Shown here in pieces: positions 1 to 6,209 of a stretch of DNA of 9,064 nucleotides. A program made the translations under genes and the position numbers. Source of the stretch: Phycisphaerales bacterium (GTDB lineage: Bacteria > Pseudomonadota > Gammaproteobacteria > Competibacterales > Competibacteraceae); contig JACSSB010000127.1 of the NCBI GenBank assembly GCA_014879435.1, positions 1 to 9,064 of the forward strand, in the 5' to 3' direction. The notes under the pieces were generated by a model, which worked only from the letters and a program-made list of their open reading frames with translations, had not been told where the DNA came from and searched no databases. Every line of letters starts with the position of its first letter. The stretch's first letter is position 1.

Positions 1-156
1 TTCAATTTGTAGCGCAGGAGCATTATCATTTCGGAAACCATAGTATGAGCGTTGCCAAAAATCTGTTCCAGGTTCAGTAGTAATTGATACTGTATCAGTA
101 CTTACTTCACTAACTTTTGGCTTATAAACCCACTTACCGCCAGTAAAATCTACCAT
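1..156 (-). CDS. DUF1349-like protein, N-terminal fragment (runs off left edge)
   Basis: An ATG at 156 opens a frame of 52 codons that reaches base 1 without a stop, so the gene continues outside the window. The visible protein begins MVDFTGGKWVYKPK and contains TTEPGTDFWQRSYYGF. The 'TDFW' stretch followed by aromatic residues resembles the start of DUF1349 proteins, a concanavalin A-like fold family annotated as 'regulation of enolase protein 1'. Its biochemical role is poorly known, and I do not assign one. A weak purine-rich stretch (GAGATAAA) precedes the ATG. Base composition is clearly AT-richer than in the suf genes. It lies 128 bp beyond the end of the deacylase gene and behind a hairpin repeat, so it is probably a separate unit. 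The family call is from memory of the motif and is moderate in certainty; that it is coding is more secure than its name. Confidence 0.55.
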   Translation of the reverse strand, partial: MVDFTGGKWVYKPKVSEVSTDTVSITTEPGTDFWQRSYYGFRNDNAPALQIE

Positions 157-250
157 TACTTTATCTCTAGGTATAAATTATTTAATCATTGCAGACAAAA
201 CTATTTCATTGGTGTATCTAATCGTGCAAGTAATCTCTCCAAAAGCGTAG

Positions 251-278
251 TAGGGTGGATAAGCGAAGCGCATCCACC
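251..278. repeat. Hairpin repeat at the 3' end of the suf operon
   Basis: The sequence GGTGGAT (254-260) pairs with ATCCACC (272-278), and an inner GCG-AAG-CGC (263-271) closes the top, giving a compact hairpin. The unit TAGGGTGGATAAGCGAAG followed by CGCATCCACC resembles a short repeat scattered between genes in many proteobacterial genomes. It sits 6 bp past the stop codon of the last operon gene. It could stabilise the mRNA 3' end or help stop transcription. Only a short TTTT (minus strand, 244-241) follows, so it is not a textbook intrinsic terminator. Confidence 0.6.
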
Positions 279-284
279 AGAAAA

Positions 285-821
285 TCAATCATCCGCAATA
301 ATTTTAATAAGGCGCGGAGGATGCCCGACCCATTCGAGAAAGCGCAGGAGATCGGCGGTCGCAATCGTAGTGGTGCGGTCGTTACGGAGGGGATGGCAGT
401 TAATGAGATCGGAATCGAGCACACCCTGCTCGAAAACCAACTGCACACAAGCTTGAGTATCATTAATCAGCGCAAAGGGAGAAACCGCGCCAGGTTTTAT
501 ACCGAGCAACCGGTCGAGATCCGCCTCGCTGGCGAAGGAGAAACGTGGTGCTTGCAACAGACCCGCCGCAACCCGCAGATCGATCCGAGTCTGTTCCAAC
601 GCCACCAACAACCAGTACCCGCCTTTTTTATCCTTGAGAAACAGATTTTTGGCGTGCGCACCCGCCAACTTGCCGCGTAAAAGTCGGCTGTCCTCAATGG
701 TGCGCAGCGGCGGATGCTCGACGGTCGTGGTCACAATGCCCAGCTCGTCCAACACCTGCATGAGCCGTTGACCGTCTGCCGCTAAAGCTCCACTGCTCGA
801 TGCGTCCGCCATATGCACCAT
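285..821 (-). CDS. YbaK/ProX-type aminoacyl-tRNA deacylase (trans-editing protein)
   Basis: This 178-residue free-standing YbaK-fold protein belongs to the family that hydrolyses mischarged tRNAs such as Ala-tRNA(Pro), an error made by prolyl-tRNA synthetase. It resembles the ProXp-ala/PrdX branch. Visible hallmarks are VEHPPLRTIEDS (about residues 34-45), the AKNLFLKDKK segment with the conserved Lys-Asn pair (K58, N59), the glycine loop GIKPGAVSPF (107-116), and the CHPL motif (142-145). Exact substrate specificity cannot be read from sequence. I chose the ATG at 821, which shares its A with the sufT stop codon (TGATG). A TTG one codon upstream at 824 and an ATG at 812 are alternatives. There is no strong ribosome binding site, which fits translational coupling to sufT. 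It is the last gene of the operon, and a link between tRNA proofreading and Fe-S assembly is only an inference from this position. Confidence 0.9.
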   Translation of the reverse strand: MVHMADASSSGALAADGQRLMQVLDELGIVTTTVEHPPLRTIEDSRLLRGKLAGAHAKNLFLKDKKGGYWLLVALEQTRIDLRVAAGLLQAPRFSFASEADLDRLLGIKPGAVSPFALINDTQACVQLVFEQGVLDSDLINCHPLRNDRTTTIATADLLRFLEWVGHPPRLIKIIADD

Positions 822-1165
822 CAAACCATGTTCAATTCCAGCTTGGCACGCATCGACATCCGATCAGGAGTCCATGGCGGCTCCCAGACCAATTTAACCT
901 TGACTGAATCCAGACCGGAGGCATGACGAGTGGCATTTTCCACCGATTCCAGTATCGATTCGGCGACCGGACAGCCGGGGGCGGTCAGGGTCATCTCAAT
1001 ATCGGCATGATTACCCAGTGGATCGACGCTCAGGTCATAAATCAACCCAAGATCATAGATATTGACCGGAATCTCGGGATCGTAAACGGTCTTTAGTGCC
1101 TCGATGATCCGGGCTTCTAGTTCACCCGCATCCGGAAGACCGGCCGAGGTGGGGGATACGCTCAT
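821..1165 (-). CDS. sufT: SufT, DUF59/MIP18-family Fe-S maturation factor
   Basis: This 114-residue protein matches the DUF59 (MIP18-like) family, whose SufT members assist maturation of Fe-S proteins in the cytoplasm. The signature DPEIPVNIYDLGLIY lies at residues 29-43. It is followed by MTLTAPGCPVAES with the conserved cysteine C65, and by VWEPPWTPDRMS near residues 93-104. The length is near full for a stand-alone DUF59 protein, with a short N-terminal extension of about 15 residues. The ATG at 1165 is preceded by GGAGG with a 6-base spacer, a strong ribosome binding site. It starts 25 bp after the sufU stop, and its own stop overlaps the next gene's start. The position behind sufS and sufU is a common suf arrangement and supports the name. 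Confidence 0.93.
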   Translation of the reverse strand: MSVSPTSAGLPDAGELEARIIEALKTVYDPEIPVNIYDLGLIYDLSVDPLGNHADIEMTLTAPGCPVAESILESVENATRHASGLDSVKVKLVWEPPWTPDRMSMRAKLELNMV

Positions 1166-1190
1166 ATTCGTCCTCCAACGAAGAGAAGGA

Positions 1191-1634
1191 TTATTCGGTA
1201 GCTACCGATTCCTTACGCTGTTCCAACGCGGCGCGCACCGCGTGCCAAGCCAGCGTGGCACATTTGACCCGACTGGGATAATCGCGTACCCCGGCCAACA
1301 CGCTGAGTTTGCCTAAGCCGCGTGGGCATTCGCAGTCGGTGGTAACGACGCTGTGAAAAGCCTCAAACAGATGTTCGATCTCAGCGACCGGCTTACCCTT
1401 GAGTGCTTCGGTCATCAGCGAAGCCGAAGCGCTGGAGATCGCGCAACCAGTACCCTGGAAGGCGATATCCTTAATGACATCATCTTCGATATCTAGAAAA
1501 ACGCTGATGCGGTCACCACACAAAGGGTTAACACCGTCAGCCTTGTGGGTCGGCTGCGGCAGAACCCGAAAGTTACGGGGCCGCTTGTTGTGATCCAGGA
1601 TGACTTCCTGGTAGAGATCGCGTAAGTCGCTCAT
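1191..1634 (-). CDS. sufU: SufU, zinc-dependent sulfur acceptor of the SUF system
   Basis: This 147-residue IscU/NifU-like protein has the features of the SufU branch, which accepts persulfide sulfur from SufS and passes it to the SufBCD scaffold. The NPLCGDR motif gives C39 and D41, GTGCAIS gives C64, and RVKCATLAWH gives C125. These correspond to the zinc ligands C41, D43, C66 and C128 of Bacillus subtilis SufU. The stretch between C64 and C125 is longer than in IscU, with an extra C101/C103 pair, as expected for SufU. The length equals that of the B. subtilis protein. The ATG at 1634 shares its A with the sufS TAA stop. AAGGAG lies 11 bases upstream, inside sufS, a slightly long spacer. 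An upstream TTG at 1661 would overlap sufS further and is less likely. No sufE is seen nearby, consistent with SufU filling that role. Confidence 0.95.
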   Translation of the reverse strand: MSDLRDLYQEVILDHNKRPRNFRVLPQPTHKADGVNPLCGDRISVFLDIEDDVIKDIAFQGTGCAISSASASLMTEALKGKPVAEIEHLFEAFHSVVTTDCECPRGLGKLSVLAGVRDYPSRVKCATLAWHAVRAALEQRKESVATE

Positions 1635-2899
1635 TATGCGAACAACTCCTTGACTTTCCAAAGGGCCGCGACCAGGGCATCGACCTCGTCGCGGGTGTTG
1701 TAAATGGCAAACGATGCCCGTGCAGTAGCCGGTACACCGTAGCGCTGCATCACCGGCTGGGCACAGTGGTGACCCGCACGAATCGCAATCCCTTCGCGGT
1801 CGAGGATGGTGCCGATGTCGTGAGGATGTGCCCCAGACAGGGTAAAGGCCACCAGCGCCGCTTTATCACGGGCTGTACCCATGATCTTCAGCCCAGGAAT
1901 TTCGGAAATTTGGGCGGTAGTGTATGTAAGCAGCTCATGCTCGTGCGCAGCGACCACATCCAGGCCGATGGCGGTCAACCAATCCAGCGCCGCACCCAAG
2001 CCGATCACGCCCGCGATGTTGGGAGTTCCCGCCTCGAATTTGTTGGGCAGATCGGCGAACTCGGTCTTTTCGAAGGTCACGATCCGGATCATGTCACCGC
2101 CACCCTGATACGGCGGCATCGCTTCTAGCAGCGCCTTCTTACCGTAGAGCACCCCGACCCCGCTCGGGCCGTAGATTTTGTGGCTAGAGAAGGCATAGAA
2201 GTCACAATCCAGTGCCCGCACGTCCACCGCCAGATGAGGCACGGCTTGCGCACCGTCCACCAATACGGGAATACCACGCGCATGCGCCAGTTCGATCAGG
2301 GTCTTGATCGGATTCACAGTACCGAGCGCGTTGGAGATGTGTACCAGCGCCGCCAGCTTGACCCGGCCACTGTCCAGCAACCGTTCATACTCTTCCAGGA
2401 TCAACTCGCCCGCATCAGTGAAAGGCGCGACTTTCAATACTGCACCCGTGCGCTCACACAGCAGTTGCCAGGGCACGATGTTGGAATGATGCTCCATCCC
2501 GGTGATCAGGATTTCGTCACCCGCTTTGAACGCCATGCCACCAAAGCTGCTGGCCACCAAATTGATACTTTCGGTCGCGCTACGGGTAAAAATGATTTCC
2601 TCAACACTGGCCGCATTCAGAAAATCCCGTACCTTTTCCCGCGCTCGCTCGTAGGCGAGAGTGGAGCGTTCCGACATCAGATGCACGCCACGATGGATAT
2701 TGGCGTAGTAGTCGCTGTAGCAGGTACTGATGGTGTCGATCACTGCTCTGGGTTTCTGCACCGAGGCCGCATTGTCCAGATAGACCAGCCGTTTGCCGTG
2801 GACTTGTTGACGCAAGATAGGGAAATCGGCGCGGATGCGGGCAAGATCCAGCTCGGATGCGGCAACCGAAATCGCGGAAGACACGAGCGGGGCATTCAT
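1634..2899 (-). CDS. sufS: SufS, group II cysteine desulfurase
   Basis: This PLP enzyme converts L-cysteine to alanine and forms an enzyme-bound persulfide that feeds Fe-S cluster assembly. It has 421 residues when started at the ATG at 2899. The group II hallmarks are all visible: LVYLDNAA (38-45), MEHHSNIVPW (135-144), VDGAQAVPH (214-222) with the PLP-contacting D215, and SSHKIYGPSG (238-247) with the Schiff-base lysine K241. The catalytic loop RAGHHCAQP (374-382) carries the active cysteine C379. The short active-site loop distinguishes it from IscS/NifS group I enzymes. AGGAG stands 7 bases before the chosen ATG, which follows the sufD TGA by a single base. The TAA stop overlaps the sufU start. 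The N-terminal tail of about 20 residues is slightly longer than in E. coli SufS. Neighbours and motifs agree, so the assignment is firm. Confidence 0.97.
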   Translation of the reverse strand: MNAPLVSSAISVAASELDLARIRADFPILRQQVHGKRLVYLDNAASVQKPRAVIDTISTCYSDYYANIHRGVHLMSERSTLAYERAREKVRDFLNAASVEEIIFTRSATESINLVASSFGGMAFKAGDEILITGMEHHSNIVPWQLLCERTGAVLKVAPFTDAGELILEEYERLLDSGRVKLAALVHISNALGTVNPIKTLIELAHARGIPVLVDGAQAVPHLAVDVRALDCDFYAFSSHKIYGPSGVGVLYGKKALLEAMPPYQGGGDMIRIVTFEKTEFADLPNKFEAGTPNIAGVIGLGAALDWLTAIGLDVVAAHEHELLTYTTAQISEIPGLKIMGTARDKAALVAFTLSGAHPHDIGTILDREGIAIRAGHHCAQPVMQRYGVPATARASFAIYNTRDEVDALVAALWKVKELFA

Positions 2900-2900
2900 G

Positions 2901-4205
2901 TCACTGCTCCTCAATGCAGCCCAGCGCTAAATAATGGGCTAGCGAATTGGCCAACCGCTCGCGCAGGGGGGTTAGAGAAATTCGATTCAGACTATCCTGA
3001 GCGAAGGCTTGCACCAATAAGGCGCGAGCCTGCTCGACGGGGATGCCTCGGGCGCGCAGGTAAAATAATGCATCAGGGTCGAGAAGACCGGTGCTGGAAC
3101 CGTGACCACATTTCACATCATCGGCCAGAATTTCCAGGCGTGGATTGGAATTGGCCTGAGCTTGCCTTGAGAGCAATAGATTGCGATTCAGTTGGCGGGC
3201 TTCGGTCTTCTGCGCATGTTGGCGCACATGGATCATGCCATCGAACACGGTACGCGCCTTGCCATTCAGCACGCTCTTGAACAATTGTTCACTGCTGCCG
3301 TATGGATCGGCGTGATCGACCCAAAGGTGATGATCGCTCACCTGGGTGTGATCCACCACGCTCAGACCATTGAGCATCGAGTGGATATGCTCGCCATCCA
3401 ACAACGCTTCCAAATCGACCCGCGCCAGTTGGCCACCGAAGGAAACCAAGTGCGAATTCATTTGGCTATCACGCTGCTGATGGATGCGGATACCACCAAG
3501 GTGAAAGGCTTGCGGGGACTCTTCCTGAATCTGGTGATAGTTCAATACCGCACCCGCACCCAGCTGTAACTCGGCAACCGGTGCGTTCAGGTAGCGGCCC
3601 TCACCGCGATATTCGACCACTACCGTCGCCTGCGCGCCTTCGTCCAGCACCAGCAGCAGACGCGGATAAACGCCAATGTGATCACCAATGCTATAGAAGA
3701 TCAGATGAATCGGCGCTTCCACCACAGCCGCACGCGGCAGATGGAGGAACGCACCATCTTCCCAAAATGCTGCGTTGAGTGCGGCGAAAGGATGCTGGCT
3801 CAAACCCGGTAGTTGCTCCAAATAGGGTTCGATCCAATCGGGATGGGTCAGCAGGGCCTGACCGAGACTGGCAATGATCGCTTGGTTGGGTAATCCCCGC
3901 AGTTGCGATAAAGCGGGTGCGAAACACCCGTTGACGAAGCTCAAGCGATGGGCCGGTGCATTGAGTGTCGGCAGGACATTAGCGTCGATTGGAACGTTGG
4001 TAGGCCGCTGGAGATCGATCTGAGCGAGCGCACTCAGATCGGTGAAGCGCCATGCTTCCTGGTGATGCGTGGGCCAACCCAGGGCGATGAACCGGTCAAA
4101 CCCTTCGCGACGCCGACGGGTAATGGTGTCCGGCTCGCGGCGGCTGGCGACGAATGCCTTGAACTGCTGGCGGAATGGATTCTGGGCAACAGGAGCGGCG
4201 TTCAT
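2901..4205 (-). CDS. sufD: SufD, scaffold subunit of the SufBCD complex
   Basis: SufD is a beta-helical paralogue of SufB that forms the SufB-SufC2-SufD complex on which new clusters are built. The protein has 434 residues, a normal length. The C-terminal SufBD core is clear: NRNLLLSRQAQANS is followed by LEILADDVKCGHGSSTG, where H368 corresponds to the functionally important H360 of E. coli SufD, then LDPDALFYLRARGIP. The N-terminal helical part, with QEAWRFTDLSALA near residue 50, is typical of SufD rather than SufB. The ATG at 4205 follows the sufC stop by 12 bp and is preceded by a G-rich AGGGGG. Its stop is one base from the sufS start, so sufC, sufD and sufS are almost certainly on one transcript. 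Confidence 0.96.
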   Translation of the reverse strand: MNAAPVAQNPFRQQFKAFVASRREPDTITRRRREGFDRFIALGWPTHHQEAWRFTDLSALAQIDLQRPTNVPIDANVLPTLNAPAHRLSFVNGCFAPALSQLRGLPNQAIIASLGQALLTHPDWIEPYLEQLPGLSQHPFAALNAAFWEDGAFLHLPRAAVVEAPIHLIFYSIGDHIGVYPRLLLVLDEGAQATVVVEYRGEGRYLNAPVAELQLGAGAVLNYHQIQEESPQAFHLGGIRIHQQRDSQMNSHLVSFGGQLARVDLEALLDGEHIHSMLNGLSVVDHTQVSDHHLWVDHADPYGSSEQLFKSVLNGKARTVFDGMIHVRQHAQKTEARQLNRNLLLSRQAQANSNPRLEILADDVKCGHGSSTGLLDPDALFYLRARGIPVEQARALLVQAFAQDSLNRISLTPLRERLANSLAHYLALGCIEEQ

Positions 4206-4217
4206 GATGGCGCCCCC

Positions 4218-4988
4218 TCACGCCGTCGCCCGGCGTGCCCGGCCCGGCTCCTCGTTGTACAGCGCGTAGCCTTGTTGTTCCAGTTCCAGCGCAAGGCCCT
4301 TATCGCCGGAGCGAACAATCCTGCCGTTAACCAATACATGGACGTAATCCGGCACGATGTAGTCGAGCAACCGTTGGTAGTGGGTGATCACCAGGAAACC
4401 GCGTTCCGGGCTACGCAACGCGTTCACACCATCGGCCACTACCCGCAAGGCATCGATGTCCAAACCGGAGTCGGTCTCATCCAGCACTGCAAAGCGAGGC
4501 TGCAGCACGGCCATTTGGAAGACTTCGTTGCGCTTCTTCTCACCGCCGGAGAAGCCTTCATTGACCGAGCGCTTCAGCATGGATTCGTCCATCTTGACCA
4601 GCTCCATGCGCTCGTGTACCAAATCCCAGAAATCCATCGCGTCCACCAGCGATTCACCGCGATATTTGCGGACAGCATTAACTGCCGATTTCAGAAAATA
4701 CAGATTGGCAACACCGGGAATTTCAACTGGATACTGAAAGGCCAGAAACAGCCCTTCGCAGGCACGGGTTTCTGGTTCCATCTCCAACAGGTTCTTGCCA
4801 TCGAACAGGACTTCACCCTCAGTGACGATGTAGCCTTCCCGTCCGGCAATGACATTCGCCAGCGTGCTCTTGCCGGAGCCGTTCGGCCCCATGATGGCAT
4901 GCACTTCGCCGGGACCAATGCTGAGATCAAGGCCATTGAGAATTTCCCGGCCTTCGACTGTGGCGTGCAAATTGCGAATTTCCAGCAT
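4218..4988 (-). CDS. sufC: SufC, ABC-type ATPase of the SufBCD complex
   Basis: SufC is the soluble ABC ATPase whose ATP-driven dimerisation reshapes SufB and SufD during cluster assembly. The 256-residue protein shows Walker A GPNGSGKS (34-41), a Q-loop AFQYP (Q85), the signature FSGGEKKRNE (146-155), Walker B FAVLDETDSGLD (166-177) and the H-loop histidine in ITHYQ (H203). The FSGGEKKRNE form and DETDSGLD are specific to SufC among ABC ATPases. I chose the ATG at 4988 because AGGAAG lies 8 bases before it. A GTG at 4997 overlaps that site and is unlikely. There is no transmembrane segment. Unlike in a standard suf operon, sufC does not follow sufB directly here: about 1.2 kb lies between them, so it may depend on a promoter inside that insert or on read-through. 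Confidence 0.97.
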   Translation of the reverse strand: MLEIRNLHATVEGREILNGLDLSIGPGEVHAIMGPNGSGKSTLANVIAGREGYIVTEGEVLFDGKNLLEMEPETRACEGLFLAFQYPVEIPGVANLYFLKSAVNAVRKYRGESLVDAMDFWDLVHERMELVKMDESMLKRSVNEGFSGGEKKRNEVFQMAVLQPRFAVLDETDSGLDIDALRVVADGVNALRSPERGFLVITHYQRLLDYIVPDYVHVLVNGRIVRSGDKGLALELEQQGYALYNEEPGRARRATA

Positions 4989-5048
4989 GATGAGCACTTC
5001 CTATAAGCCAATAAACCTATCGTTTTACAGTTCAGCTGATTTTTACAT

Positions 5049-5485
5049 CTAAGAGATGATCTTTAGCTCTTGTGGAAAACCAGGAATTACATTGAATGCT
5101 TGCAATGATCCGCTCGCATCGAAAAAAATATATTCCCATTTTCCTGACAAACTCAAAATTCGATAGCGCCTGCCGAAAGATTGAGTGCCCGTTTTGCTTC
5201 AATTTCATCTTCTGTATTACTCAAAGAGAGCACCTCTATGCACGCTTCTGGTGCAATAGAGCACCCGGTTTCCTACGCAATCTGCTTAAATTGCTGCTCT
5301 GAGCACCAGGTAATATCAACGACCTTGGTTCCTCTTGCGATCTTGATGGCATATTTGGCCAGAACAACTCCCTGTTTTGTTAAGAGTTATGCAATCTTCC
5401 CCTGAACAGCAAAGTAATAAACCTTCACAGGAGACATAAGGATTTGTCCTTTTTCCTTGCGTTCAATCTTAAAGGGTAAATCCTA
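5049..5485 (-). pseudogene. Uma2 (DUF820) family gene remnant with three stops and a frameshift
   Basis: Read from about 5476 downward, the minus strand gives a near-continuous Uma2-type reading: PFKIERKEKGQILMSP, then GVVLAKYAIKIARGTKVVDI, then APEACIEVLSLSNTEDEIEA, then KRALNLSAGAIEF. In-frame stops fall at 5389-5387 (TAA), 5275-5273 (TAG) and 5155-5153 (TGA). The last of these sits where the family has tryptophan, so one base change would restore EFWVC. A seven-T run (complement of 5122-5128) then shifts the frame. One more T restores FFDASGSLQAF and NVIPGFPQELKIIS with a stop at 5049. Uma2 proteins are PD-(D/E)XK nuclease-like proteins of unsettled function, often spread by transfer. The decay looks fairly recent because the residue pattern is still legible. 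The N-terminus beyond about 5485 is not clear. The segment 5101-5160 has only about 35 percent GC, far below sufC. Confidence 0.85.
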
Positions 5486-5560
5486 TCAGCTAAGATGATT
5501 GCAAACTTCTTGCCATTACATGGTTTATCGTTTCTCAGACCTACCTATCCATATCGGTAT

Positions 5561-6187
5561 TCATAAGGAAATTTTGCGCGCATTCGATTCAGGAAAAGGA
5601 TATTCCATATGTTTGGCGGTGGCGCGTGCAATGGTTTCACCAAAATAGCGGCTGACAACGCTTAAGGCCATATCGATACCCGCAGAGATACCTGCTGAGC
5701 TAATAATCTTCCCTTGTTCAACCACATTCGAATCCGCATCTACGATGACTTTTGGAAAAAGATCACGCATCATCGCTAAGGCACCCCAATGCGTGGTCGC
5801 TTTTAAGCCATCCAATAATCCAGCTTTCGCTAAAATCAGTGCACCGGTACAGACTGATGCTAAAGTGCTGACATCATTTGCTTGCCTACGGACAAATGAT
5901 ATTAATACCTCATTGTCCATTTCCCGACGCGTACCCCAACCTCCAGGAACAACCAGAATATCCAGAGGCGGGCAATGCTCGAATGTTATGCCGGGAATAA
6001 CTTTCATTCCGCCTGTGGTGATGATCGGTTGATCGGATTGTGCAATCAGCAATATCTCAAAAGGGGATGGCTCTTCACGACGAAGCGCTTCATTTAAGCG
6101 AGTGACCGAAAAAACCTCGAAAGGTCCACAGAAATCGAGGACTTCGATTTGATCGAAAATCACAATACCCAGCTTTTTACGCTCCAC
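5561..6187 (-). CDS. DJ-1/PfpI superfamily protein, isonitrile hydratase-like
   Basis: This 208-residue protein has a class I glutamine amidotransferase-like fold of the DJ-1/PfpI superfamily. Visible elements are IVIFDQIEVLDFCGPFEVF at the N-terminus (D18 near the position of an important acid in isonitrile hydratases), LVVPGGWG (78-85), the nucleophile elbow SVCTGALILAKAGLL with C113, TTHWGA (131-136) and SAGISAGIDMAL (164-175). These match stand-alone proteins related to isonitrile hydratase InhA and to the N-terminal domain of GlxA-type regulators. There is no DNA-binding domain after it, so it is not a GlxA regulator. The actual substrate is unknown. The start is a GTG at 6187 preceded by AGGGG at a good distance. 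It begins 22 bp after the sufB stop and is thus probably co-transcribed. Sampled 60-base blocks run about 37 to 52 percent GC, lower than in suf genes, suggesting later insertion into the operon. Confidence 0.88.
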   Translation of the reverse strand: MERKKLGIVIFDQIEVLDFCGPFEVFSVTRLNEALRREEPSPFEILLIAQSDQPIITTGGMKVIPGITFEHCPPLDILVVPGGWGTRREMDNEVLISFVRRQANDVSTLASVCTGALILAKAGLLDGLKATTHWGALAMMRDLFPKVIVDADSNVVEQGKIISSAGISAGIDMALSVVSRYFGETIARATAKHMEYPFPESNARKISL

Positions 6188-6209
6188 TGAGATTCCCCTA
6201 TCGATCTAA

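Noticed and set aside
2180..3280. 366-codon plus-strand open frame opposite sufS and sufD
   Set aside because: It spans the junction of two firmly identified genes on the other strand, has no recognisable domain, and is explained by codon bias in GC-rich DNA.
3948..5006. 352-codon plus-strand open frame opposite sufD and sufC
   Set aside because: Antisense shadow of conserved sufD and sufC codons; the protein has no recognisable motif.
5096..5405. Two short plus-strand open frames between sufC and the PfpI gene
   Set aside because: They run antisense to the Uma2 remnant, whose recognisable protein motifs lie on the minus strand.
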